This document shows, piece after piece, positions 1 through 7,236 of a DNA stretch of 25,973 nucleotides. Each line of letters begins with the position of its first letter. The stretch's first letter is position 1. The notes below the pieces were generated by a model. It made no database searches. It was not told the DNA's origin and saw nothing but the letters and a program-made list of their open reading frames with translations. The translations under genes were made by a program, and so were the position numbers. The stretch is from CAZECE01 sp964510525 (lineage in GTDB: Bacteria > Pseudomonadota > Gammaproteobacteria > Pseudomonadales > JANQJO01): NCBI GenBank assembly GCA_964510525.1, contig CAZECE010000068.1, forward strand, positions 1 through 25,973, written 5' to 3'.

Positions 1-8
1 TCGCTAAA

Positions 9-37
9 CGTCATTCCAGACTTGATCTGGAATCCAG
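9..37. repeat. Short palindromic repeat, family A (copy 1)
   Basis: The arms ATTCCAGA (13-20) and TCTGGAAT (26-33) form an 8-bp perfect stem around a 5-nt loop, followed by CCAG. The reverse complement has the same plan as the copies at 22206-22246 and 23192-23232: CTGGAT, an inverted CCAG/CTGG pair, then ATGACG. This is the widespread intergenic palindrome type seen in many proteobacteria; its function is unknown here. Confidence 0.75.
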
Positions 38-60
38 AGGTAAGCACCTCGCAGCCCGGC

Positions 61-94
61 CTTCCCTCGATTCGCTACGCTCATTGCGGCTACG
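61..94. repeat. REP-like repeat, family B (copy 1)
   Basis: Core CCTCGATTCGCTACGCTCAT followed by GCGGCTACG. It is related to the copies at 22280-22307, 22335-22370 (inverted), 23283-23313 and 23339-23368, which share the pattern GATT-CGCT-CGCT-TC/TATC then GGCTAC. It sits 23 bp from the family A palindrome, so the two families occur as a module. Confidence 0.65.
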
Positions 95-236
95 TTTTTT
101 CGCATTATCGCTGCACCAAAACATGCGCCTTTGCTCCCTGGTTCCCAAATCAAGTTTAGGAGAACCTCGATACAAAAAACCAGGTAGGACACATAGGCCC
201 TCCCCTACGGTAAACATAAGAACCTAACAACAAACC

Positions 237-710
237 TTATTCAGATTTCTCTTTACCTTTGGCCTTACCTTTTTTCTCGCCATGACTTTCATGACCGTGG
301 TCGCCATGCTTATGACCATTACCATGACCTGAATGATCAGAATGCTCCTCATGAGTATGGCCTTCTTTCTTATGATGGTGCTTATGCTGATGCATGGATT
401 CGAACTTTTCGAGCTGCTCTTCGTTCAGAACGGCTTTGATTTTTTCATGCGTAGCTTTACGAAGTGCCATTTTGTGTTCTTTGGCTTCGGCCATGATGGC
501 TTGGACTGACGCTTTTTGGTCGTCATTCAACCCTAACTTTTTAGCCAAATGCGCGACTTTTTTGGGCTTGTAATCACAATATTCCCCACCGCATTCACGC
601 TCGCCTTTACCTTCGTGGTGGCAGGCTATGGCAGCATTGCTTAAGTTCAGGGATAGGACTAAAACGGCTGTTTTTAATAGCACACTATTATTTATGACAA
701 ATGACTTCAT
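237..710 (-). CDS. His-rich periplasmic LTXXQ (CpxP/Spy-like) protein
   Basis: A 157-residue secreted protein. Residues 1-29 are a signal peptide with hydrophobic core ending near NAAIA; the next residue is Cys30, so a lipoprotein is possible but the lipobox is poor. Residues 59-107 are helical, with the two LTXXQ-type signatures LGLNDDQ (59-65) and LNEEQLEKFE (95-104) typical of the CpxP/Spy/CnrX-like periplasmic family. Residues 108-145 are extremely His-rich (HKHHH, HTHEEHSDHSGHG, HKHGDHGHESHG), then Lys-rich, which predicts transition-metal binding. The start is set at the ATG at 710 because GGAG (719-722) lies 8 nt upstream; the in-frame GTG at 719 overlaps that SD. It is divergent from wecC and unrelated to the glycan genes. 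Likely role: metal buffering or sensing in the periplasm (inference). Confidence 0.8.
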   Translation of the reverse strand: MKSFVINNSVLLKTAVLVLSLNLSNAAIACHHEGKGERECGGEYCDYKPKKVAHLAKKLGLNDDQKASVQAIMAEAKEHKMALRKATHEKIKAVLNEEQLEKFESMHQHKHHHKKEGHTHEEHSDHSGHGNGHKHGDHGHESHGEKKGKAKGKEKSE

Positions 711-846
711 TCCAAGCACTCCATTAATGGCAACTTTTTAGTGGGAATATGATACCGGAGTTTTTAGCAAAACGTAAAACTAGCCCACCACCCCCAACTT
801 CCAGTAAACTCCAACCATTATTCATTAGCGTAAAACGGAATTTCTA

Positions 847-2076
847 ATGACGGCACAAAAAAAGATCTGTGTGATTGGGCTTGGGTACATTGGCCTTCCT
901 ACCGCCTCCCTACTCGGCACCAAAGGCTATGACGTACTGGGTGTTGATGTTTCTGAATCGGTCGTTAATACCATTAACCAGGGCAAGATCCACATCGTCG
1001 AGCCTGATCTTGATCTGTTAGTTCGCTCGGCGGTTAACAGCGGCAATCTGCGCGCCGCGACTGAACCTGAAGCGGCGGATGTTTTCATCATTGCCGTGCC
1101 CACCCCTTTTATTAACGATCATGAACCTGATCTCAGTTACGTCCGTGCCGCGACCGAGAGTATTTTAGGCTTTGTCAAACCCGGCAACTTGGTGATTTTA
1201 GAATCCACCAGCCCAGTCGGCACGACCGAAGAATGCGTCGCGGCGATTTTAAACAATGCTGGGCACAATACCGAAGAACCGAATCCAGAAACCGAAGTCT
1301 TTGTTGCCCACTGCCCTGAGCGCGTATTACCTGGCCGTATTTTAATTGAGCTGATTCAGAACGATCGTATTGTCGGCGGCATTAATGACAACAGCACCCA
1401 AGCGGCGGAAAGGTTTTATAAAGAGTTCGTCAGTGGAGAAGTGCTGACCACCAATGCACGCACCGCCGAGTTGGCAAAGCTCACTGAAAACTCGTTTCGC
1501 GACGTCAACATTGCCTTTGCCAATGAACTCTCGATGATTTGCGACCAATGCAACATCGATGTGTGGGAACTGATCAATTTAGCCAACCACCACCCCCGCG
1601 TGAACATTTTAAAGCCCGGCCCTGGGGTCGGTGGCCACTGCATCGCGGTGGATCCTTGGTTCATCATTGATAAAGCCGGCGAGACCGCCAAATTGATCCG
1701 AGCTGCACGTGAAGTGAACGACGCCAAACCGGACTGGGTGATTCAAAAAGTCGTAACGAAAGCAGAAAAATTCAAACGGCCGACCATTGCTTGCTTAGGC
1801 TTGGCTTTTAAAGCGGATGTCGATGATTTACGCGAATCCCCCGCTATAGACATCGTGACCGCTTTACAACAAATGGACATCGCCGACATAGTGGTGTGCG
1901 AGCCCAACATAAAAGATCACGCTGAATTCAAATTGAGTCCTTTAAGCAGCGCGATCGATGAAGCGGATATTGTGTTGATCTTGGTCGACCATAAAGAATT
2001 CCAAGACTTAACCCCAAGCTCGTTGATTGAGAAAATCGTTATAGATACCCGTGGCCTGACCAAATCAAATGCCTGA
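847..2076 (+). CDS. wecC: UDP-N-acetyl-D-mannosamine dehydrogenase
   Basis: A 409-residue protein, full length for the UDP-glucose/GDP-mannose dehydrogenase family. It oxidises UDP-ManNAc to UDP-ManNAcA with two NAD+ for enterobacterial-common-antigen, O-antigen or capsule synthesis in the cytoplasm. Visible: N-terminal Rossmann motif VIGLGYIGLP (9-18), ESTSPVGTT (119-127), the central AELAKLTEN segment (208-215) with Lys211, and the catalytic Cys265 in GPGVGGHCIAVDPW. The C-terminal nucleotide-binding domain starts around residue 312 with CLGLAFKADVDDLRESPA. Base composition is more balanced than the minus-strand genes that follow. Its stop overlaps the start of wecB by 8 nt, so the two form an operon; with wecB broken, its substrate must come from elsewhere. 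UDP-GalNAc or UDP-Glc dehydrogenase activity is less likely, given the wecB partner. Confidence 0.92.
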   Translation: MTAQKKICVIGLGYIGLPTASLLGTKGYDVLGVDVSESVVNTINQGKIHIVEPDLDLLVRSAVNSGNLRAATEPEAADVFIIAVPTPFINDHEPDLSYVRAATESILGFVKPGNLVILESTSPVGTTEECVAAILNNAGHNTEEPNPETEVFVAHCPERVLPGRILIELIQNDRIVGGINDNSTQAAERFYKEFVSGEVLTTNARTAELAKLTENSFRDVNIAFANELSMICDQCNIDVWELINLANHHPRVNILKPGPGVGGHCIAVDPWFIIDKAGETAKLIRAAREVNDAKPDWVIQKVVTKAEKFKRPTIACLGLAFKADVDDLRESPAIDIVTALQQMDIADIVVCEPNIKDHAEFKLSPLSSAIDEADIVLILVDHKEFQDLTPSSLIEKIVIDTRGLTKSNA

Positions 2077-2428
2077 CTCTTCCGCAAAAATGACCAAGGC
2101 TCCCACCAAAACCGTCCTCTCCATTTTCGGCACCCGCCCCGAGGCCATAAAGATGGCACCCGTGGTGAAAGCCTTAGAACAAGCGCCCGGCATTGAAAGC
2201 AAAGTACTGGTGACGGCTCAACACCGCGAAATGCTGGATCAGGTATTGCAGTTATTTAGCATCAACCCCGATTATGACTTGAACATCATGCAGCCTAACC
2301 AAGGGTTGTTTGAGATCTCAGCGAATATGCTCACCGCACTCAAAGCCCCACTGGAAGCATGCCAGCCGGATTTGGTGCTGGCTCATGGCGACATGAGCAT
2401 TTACAATAAATCGTATATCTTTTCATAA
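2069..2428 (+). pseudogene. wecB: wecB, truncated UDP-GlcNAc 2-epimerase (5' part only)
   Basis: The first about 108 residues match the non-hydrolysing UDP-GlcNAc 2-epimerase WecB: GTRPEAIKMAPV (21-32), VTAQHREMLDQVL (48-60) and DLVLAHGD (101-108). A complete WecB is about 375 residues. Here homology stops around HGDMS (to about 2398) and the frame runs 9 more codons (IYNKSYIFS) into DNA that is the 3' end of the oppositely oriented glycosyltransferase gene. The catalytic residues in the middle and C-terminal domain are therefore missing. It begins inside the 3' end of wecC (8-nt overlap). The change from balanced to AT-rich composition coincides with the break, so this looks like a recombination junction and not a point mutation. 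The product is almost certainly inactive. Confidence 0.9.
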
Positions 2429-2847
2429 CAAAAAGGGTCAGCAGTATACTCCTGAAAATCGCGACTCACTAAATCATCTAAATCGCCTAATCTTGGCACT
2501 CGATTTTCAATAACTAAAGCAAAATTATACTTCTTTAACCATCCTCCCAAATCTGACTGATGATCGTCAGGACGATTTAAATCAATAACAGCAAGCAATG
2601 GCAACTTATTTTCTAACGCCCAGAAAACCGTTCCTGCACCACAATGGCCGATCACACCATCAAATTCAGAACAGTTGATCATTCCCATTTCTAGAAAATT
2701 AAAATGGGAAATATTCGTACCTTCGTAAAAATCAATTTTATTTTTAGTCTGAAGCAAAAAGGAGTGGCTAGACCTTCCAAGCCGACAAATACCACGCTCA
2801 ATGAGAGGGACACCTGTAGTACCAGTTAAAACCAAAAATCTGCTCAT
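2401..2847 (-). CDS. Alg13/PssE-like glycosyltransferase subunit
   Basis: 148 residues with the C-terminal GT28 fold: N-terminal strand FLVLTGTTGVPLIER (4-18), the nucleotide-sugar binding stretch GVIGHCGAGTVFWALEN (64-80), and the LNRPDDHQSDLGGWL segment (90-104). These are hallmarks of Alg13, PssE and EpsE-type small subunits that carry the donor site and need an Alg14-like membrane partner. That partner is the gene immediately upstream. The start is the ATG at 2847, which forms a 4-nt ATGA overlap with it; an in-frame start 21 nt earlier lies inside the partner. Its stop codon (2401-2403) is within a few bases of the wecB breakpoint, so the C-terminus could be slightly clipped. The sugar added is unknown. 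It converges with and overlaps the wecB fragment by 28 bp. Confidence 0.82.
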   Translation of the reverse strand: MSRFLVLTGTTGVPLIERGICRLGRSSHSFLLQTKNKIDFYEGTNISHFNFLEMGMINCSEFDGVIGHCGAGTVFWALENKLPLLAVIDLNRPDDHQSDLGGWLKKYNFALVIENRVPRLGDLDDLVSRDFQEYTADPFCYEKIYDLL

Positions 2848-3329
2848 AAATGCCCCCAGTATTCGCATCTAGGTTTTCCTCTGAGGACACTATCAACATA
2901 TTGATATCCGACATTATCGGCCAGATTAAATTTCATTATTAGCGATGTGGTATTAGATATCGACTTAATGCGAGACCAACTCTCTAGATGGAAGACTCGA
3001 ATACCAAACATTTTTGCCGCCATGCACACTGGAACAGAAAGCGCCGGCCCAGTAGATATCAATAAGGATGGCCGAATGGCAATAAACACTTTAAGGGACA
3101 CATAAAAAACCAAGACAAAATTGAACGCAGCCTTGACTCTAGAGCGAGACTGATAATCGAGCACTCGAGGCACATAATAAAACCTATCCCCTGACCAGGA
3201 AAGCCCATGTTCAGCAATAACCGAAACGGAATCGCAATTAAGCTTTGAGCGAAGTCGCTTCATTTGCTCACCATGTCCCCCGATCCCCGAGACTAAAACA
3301 ATCTTATTTTTGCTTATCAAATTTTTCAT
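2844..3329 (-). CDS. Alg14/PssD-like glycosyltransferase membrane subunit
   Basis: 161 residues typical of Alg14/PssD: N-terminal Rossmann loop LVSGIGGHGEQMKRL (12-26), a hydrophobic membrane-associated helix around 68-90 (FNFVLVFYVSLKVFIAIRP), then LLISTGPALSVPVC (89-102) and RVFHLESWSRI (111-121), ending EYWGHL. It recruits the Alg13-like catalytic subunit to the inner membrane and binds the lipid-linked acceptor. It overlaps the GT4 gene upstream by 26 bp and the Alg13-like gene downstream by 4 nt, so all three are probably translationally coupled. The SD before the ATG at 3329 is weak. In rhizobia PssD/PssE add glucuronic acid; the specificity here cannot be read from sequence. Confidence 0.84.
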   Translation of the reverse strand: MKNLISKNKIVLVSGIGGHGEQMKRLRSKLNCDSVSVIAEHGLSWSGDRFYYVPRVLDYQSRSRVKAAFNFVLVFYVSLKVFIAIRPSLLISTGPALSVPVCMAAKMFGIRVFHLESWSRIKSISNTTSLIMKFNLADNVGYQYVDSVLRGKPRCEYWGHL

Positions 3330-4296
3330 GAATAACTTTTCTATTAAATTCCTTACTTATAGATTGCAATTTGGAACTATTGATGTGCCAACGATCAAAA
3401 TCAAAATTTGCCACGTGAGCCATCAGCTTTGGCAATTCATTATCTTGATCAAAATAAAATGCCGCATCACCAAGTGTCTCATTAATCGGCTCAAGCCCTC
3501 GGGCAAGGACTACCACCCCCACGGAAGCCGCCTCCAAGGCAAGTAAACACAAAGATTCTGCTCTCGAAGGTATAACGATAAAGCGGCTACGTGATATAAA
3601 AAGCGCGATTTGTTCTTGAGACATTGCTGGGAAAAAATGAACGTTAAGATTTCCAACACATTTAACATAAGGCACCGTTACGCCTCGTGACACAATCGCG
3701 ATCAAAGACTCAGAATCTTGAACCTCTTTCGCCTCTATGGCCTTAAGAAAACAATCGTAACCCTTCTCTTCGCTATTACGCCCGACAAAAACAAAATCAA
3801 AATCGAATGATGTGCATGACAGCCCCTCAGGCACGCTGACACCTCCTGAATACCATACACAAACCTTATTTTCCCACTCACGAAAGTAAGCTTTACTCAC
3901 AAATTCCGAAGGTAGCAAAATATCATCTGCACACCAATTATTAAGCTTCATAGTTAAGCGTTGGTAAAATCTAAATAGACTATTAGACCAAGGGCGCTCC
4001 ATGAACTCACCGCCATGATATACAAGCACCACCTTTCGCCTTAAAAGACGTGAGAACAATATTAGTGGAGAAAAAAAAAGTGGGTAGTGAAACACTACCC
4101 TTTCAGCACGAAAAACCCTCAGGAAAGCCGAGCAAAATAGCAACCAGTAGAAATACACCTTTCTCTTACGAATTGAGTTCCCGGGATAAACAAGGTCCAC
4201 TTCTTCCCCAAAAAAATCTAACGTATCTCTAACAAAGGTTCCTAGATAAGGAGCAAATGCATCAGGGTACATGTTTGTAATTATAAGAGTTCGCAT
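3304..4296 (-). CDS. Glycosyltransferase family 4 (GT-B)
   Basis: 330 residues from the ATG at 4296. I chose this start because MRTLIITNMYPD is a typical GT4 first strand, whereas the in-frame extension upstream encodes an odd Trp-rich leader inside the previous gene. The N-terminal domain (1-160) contains the YHGGEF segment (93-98). The C-terminal Glycos_transf_1 domain has FVFVGRNSEEKGYDCFLKAI (168-187) and PSRAESLCLLALEAASVG (243-260), in which Glu247 and Glu255 form the EX7E donor-binding motif. A cytoplasmic, membrane-associated retaining glycosyltransferase; donor and linkage unknown. The gene starts 35 bp inside the 3' end of the Wzy-like gene and runs 26 bp into the Alg14-like gene. 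Confidence 0.87.
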   Translation of the reverse strand: MRTLIITNMYPDAFAPYLGTFVRDTLDFFGEEVDLVYPGNSIRKRKVYFYWLLFCSAFLRVFRAERVVFHYPLFFSPLILFSRLLRRKVVLVYHGGEFMERPWSNSLFRFYQRLTMKLNNWCADDILLPSEFVSKAYFREWENKVCVWYSGGVSVPEGLSCTSFDFDFVFVGRNSEEKGYDCFLKAIEAKEVQDSESLIAIVSRGVTVPYVKCVGNLNVHFFPAMSQEQIALFISRSRFIVIPSRAESLCLLALEAASVGVVVLARGLEPINETLGDAAFYFDQDNELPKLMAHVANFDFDRWHINSSKLQSISKEFNRKVIHEKFDKQK

Positions 4297-5230
4297 AAAA
4301 CACCAAAACCAAGAAAGCAATAACCACAATAGTATTGTTCCAAAAATGCCCCCCCAGATTTAATACAAGAAAAACAACCAGAATCTTATAGAATAATCTA
4401 CCCGACAACCTTCGTATAAGATATATTGACGCAGAGTATAAAACCAAAGTGTAGAGCAGCCCAAAATCCAAGAAAACATCTATAAACTCAATTTCAAAGT
4501 TAGCTATGTCAATTTCAAACGGCGCCCCCAATATGGCTCGATCCCAAGAAAAAGAATCTGATATCTTCGACACTAATCGTTCAACTCGCCCTGCACCCAA
4601 GGCATATATTAACCCTCGTTGTTCCAGCATCCAGCCAACCCTGTCGAACAGCGCTACACCTAAAATTAAAACGGCGGGCACTGAAAGCATAGAAACAAAT
4701 ACTAAAAATCGAACATTCGAAAAAAATAATACCACAACACTTTTAGTTTGAATCATTAATAATGGCAAAGAAACGATAGCCGGCTGCAAAACGCCACGAA
4801 ACCGAAAAGCCAAAATACATGCGTAAATTAACAAGTAATTGATAAACGCATTGCCAGACACAAAAGGAGAATTAAAATTTGACCCCGCATAAACCGCATC
4901 CCCTATTGAAAATACATAGCTAGTAAAGACTAGCACCGTAAAGACAACTGACCTATTTTTCAACGACGGTAGATACGGTTTACGACAATGCGAAAAAAAG
5001 AAAAATATAGCAATTGTGAGCCCCATAATGCCTAGTTCTACACGTTTACTGACAAAAGAATACAGGATAGGAACAATGACGAGGTAACCGTAAACACACC
5101 ACAGATGAGGTCTGATCTTGACTCGAAGAACAATCAAGAATAAAGCTCCTACCGCAGCGGCAATAAATATATCACTCCCCGGAAAATTTAACGCACGTAT
5201 AAACTCCATGAACTCTACGAATATTAACAT
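4262..5230 (-). CDS. Putative O-antigen/polysaccharide polymerase (Wzy-like)
   Basis: 322 residues, highly hydrophobic, with about nine to ten predicted transmembrane segments: for example about 20-35, 45-60, 67-80, 93-110, 130-142, 150-165, 170-195, 255-270, 280-300 and 300-315. A larger polar loop (about 198-250, with GAGRVERLVSKISDSFSWDRAI) precedes the segment EIEFIDVFLDFGLLYTL, a pattern common in O-antigen ligase/polymerase proteins. Wzy proteins share little sequence, so the call rests on topology, this late FxDxGxxY-like segment, and being the only polytopic protein in the operon besides the flippase. It would join lipid-linked units in the periplasm. No strong SD is seen at 5230; an ATG at 5209 is an alternative start. 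It begins 13 nt after the unknown gene upstream. Confidence 0.68.
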   Translation of the reverse strand: MLIFVEFMEFIRALNFPGSDIFIAAAVGALFLIVLRVKIRPHLWCVYGYLVIVPILYSFVSKRVELGIMGLTIAIFFFFSHCRKPYLPSLKNRSVVFTVLVFTSYVFSIGDAVYAGSNFNSPFVSGNAFINYLLIYACILAFRFRGVLQPAIVSLPLLMIQTKSVVVLFFSNVRFLVFVSMLSVPAVLILGVALFDRVGWMLEQRGLIYALGAGRVERLVSKISDSFSWDRAILGAPFEIDIANFEIEFIDVFLDFGLLYTLVLYSASIYLIRRLSGRLFYKILVVFLVLNLGGHFWNNTIVVIAFLVLVFYANSYNYKHVP

Positions 5231-5243
5231 GCGAAATTATCAC

Positions 5244-6077
5244 TCATTGCAGAGCATCGGAAAATTCAATAATTCTATTTCTCTTTGAGGAAGCATATAC
5301 CACTTTTTTAAACCCCCTCTTATTTAAATCGGCCGTTACTTCGTTAACTGAATATGCTCCAGAACCAAAAACCCCCATCGCCCAAACGTTATACTTTTGA
5401 TTAAGCGCTCTAAGTTCTGACGAATTTAAGTTACTTAGGTATCCTTTGTGATTGTGATGCACACAAATCGTGACCCCATCAAAATTATGTTTCAAAAAAA
5501 ATCGGGGGTTATATGTTATTACGCCTGCCTGAAAGCCAAATTCGGAACAAATCTTGGGCAAGTAGTCAAACCATTCGTAAAAACCAAAGCCAATGAGTAA
5601 ATCACAGAAGACATTGTTTATAAATAAAACTCCCTTATTCGAAGCTGGAACACTAGAGAACACTGTCAATTGAGACGCAACAAAACGTTTAACAGAAGAA
5701 TACGGCGTTGAAACATTTGAAGATGGCAACACTAACCTAAGCAATGACAAACCGGCGTCTAGCAAACTAGGCTTCAACAAATCAATGGCCGTCTTAACGA
5801 CTCCATGTGAGGCAGCGCTATCATTGATGGCATGAGCGTAGGGTATTACTGGATGAATAATCAAGCCGGCGTATGATTTTAAGGCAGTATCGACAATACT
5901 CTTAGCAGCCTTATGAGAACTTATCATCTGCTCTCTAATATGACATTCTCTCAATGTCATAAATATTTTTTCAAGCTCTTCATTATCAGAATAAAGGTTT
6001 TTATATTCATCCGCTTTTTTAAATGACAGGTGATTAATGCCAAAAAAGTGATTATCACCAAATACAATACTAGGCAC
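5244..6077 (-). CDS. Unknown protein, possible TIM-barrel-like, paired with an oxidoreductase
   Basis: 277 residues from a GTG start at 6077, preceded 6 nt upstream by a near-perfect Shine-Dalgarno AGGAGGTGA (6084-6092) inside the end of the Gfo/Idh gene, which it overlaps by 8 bp. I do not recognise the family. It opens with IVFGDNHFFGINHLS (4-18). Alternating hydrophobic strands and helices follow: GLIIHPVIPYAHA, KGVLFINNVFCDLLIG, AGVITYNPRFF, DGVTICVHHNHKGY, VWAMGVFGSGAYS and KKVVYASSKRNRI. This rhythm suggests a beta/alpha barrel. His-rich and Asp/Asn positions at strand ends (GDNH, HHNH) could be catalytic or metal-binding. Tight coupling to the oxidoreductase suggests a joint step in making a modified sugar (inference). 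Confidence 0.6.
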   Translation of the reverse strand: MPSIVFGDNHFFGINHLSFKKADEYKNLYSDNEELEKIFMTLRECHIREQMISSHKAAKSIVDTALKSYAGLIIHPVIPYAHAINDSAASHGVVKTAIDLLKPSLLDAGLSLLRLVLPSSNVSTPYSSVKRFVASQLTVFSSVPASNKGVLFINNVFCDLLIGFGFYEWFDYLPKICSEFGFQAGVITYNPRFFLKHNFDGVTICVHHNHKGYLSNLNSSELRALNQKYNVWAMGVFGSGAYSVNEVTADLNKRGFKKVVYASSKRNRIIEFSDALQ

Positions 6078-6990
6078 TTTCCATCACCTCCTGAATTATT
6101 TTATCGGTATAAACTGCATCCAATAAGTCTTTACTAGTACTTTCCGACGTCAAAAATCTTTCATTTTGCAGAGCAAAATCTACACCCCTTAAATAAAAAC
6201 CTACATCAAGCGCTGCTTCTCTTGGAGACCAAGAAATAGGTTTACCCTCTATATTTCCCCACACCGATTGAAAATCACTGTGTATTTCTCCTCGAGGTGA
6301 ATTAACGGACACGCTATAAGTCGTTTTTCGCACATCTATATTCCAATCACCTTCAATACGTAGTCTTGGTCGCACTCCCATAGTCAGTGAAAACTTTCCA
6401 GAATCAACGTGATCAACAAACAAACCGCCGGACGAAACAGTAGGCTGTGATGCAAAGGACAACGCCAAATTAATTGCGTGAGACCCCAGTTCATTTAGAC
6501 AACCGCCTCGTTTTGATAAATCAAAACGCCAATCCTCGCCGGGATTCAACCCTAAGTTAGAGGCAACTCGGACCTTTACTTCCTCAACTTCATCTCCGAA
6601 TAATTCACAAATTTTCCGGACACACGGATTATGACGAAGCACGTAACCGCAATAAATTTTCTTTTTAGCATCTACAGCATTGTCAATATCTTTATCTGTT
6701 AAAACTAAAGGCTTCTCAATAAAAAACGTATTACTCAAGTCAAAACAACTATTGAAATTCTGCGAATGAGCTTCTGGCGGCGAAGTGATGAAAACAGCAT
6801 CATATTTGCCTTTTAAAGGTAGACGCCTAATAAAATTAAAATTTTTCCTGACTGAAAAATAACTGGCAACCCTAAACACAAATGAAGGATCATAAATATC
6901 GAATTTTGCTTCACCTGAAAAATAACCATTTATATGAGCTAGATGAGTTATACCCATCCGGCCGAAGCCCAATACTAAGAAATACTTCAC
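6070..6990 (-). CDS. Gfo/Idh/MocA-family sugar oxidoreductase
   Basis: 306 residues from a GTG at 6990; GGGGGAG just upstream supports it over the TTG at 7002. The N-terminal Rossmann fold has FLVLGFGRMGITHL (4-17), then AVFITSPPEAHS (65-76) and the signature IEKPL (91-95) whose Lys is the family's conserved residue. The GYVLRHNP segment and GGCLNELGSHAINL correspond to the C-terminal substrate domain with its conserved His. Family members oxidise or reduce sugar-nucleotide or inositol carbons with NAD(P). In this cluster the substrate is probably a nucleotide sugar, but no specific activity can be assigned. It overlaps the unknown protein gene by 8 bp. About 245 bp of non-coding DNA lies upstream, so an internal promoter may drive the distal half of the operon. 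Confidence 0.85.
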   Translation of the reverse strand: MKYFLVLGFGRMGITHLAHINGYFSGEAKFDIYDPSFVFRVASYFSVRKNFNFIRRLPLKGKYDAVFITSPPEAHSQNFNSCFDLSNTFFIEKPLVLTDKDIDNAVDAKKKIYCGYVLRHNPCVRKICELFGDEVEEVKVRVASNLGLNPGEDWRFDLSKRGGCLNELGSHAINLALSFASQPTVSSGGLFVDHVDSGKFSLTMGVRPRLRIEGDWNIDVRKTTYSVSVNSPRGEIHSDFQSVWGNIEGKPISWSPREAALDVGFYLRGVDFALQNERFLTSESTSKDLLDAVYTDKIIQEVMESA

Positions 6991-7236
6991 ATACTCCCCC
7001 AAAACATAAAAACAATTGAAAATCGTACGCTTACGGCGATGGCATCTCCTTGAAACTCAACGCATAAACCTCAAGCACACAGTGTTATAAAAGCTTCTAA
7101 GCTGACTTAAGAACAAAGCCTCCGCGATGACATTATTTAGGCGTTTCAACTAAAACAAGATCACACCAATCGTGCTAATGAATGTAACTCTTCAATGTAT
7201 ACGCTGGCCAACGTAAACTAAAAAGCTTTTATATAA

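Noticed and set aside
1342..1727. Antisense open frames within wecC
   Set aside because: They are shadows of a strongly conserved gene on the plus strand; no SD and no family resemblance.
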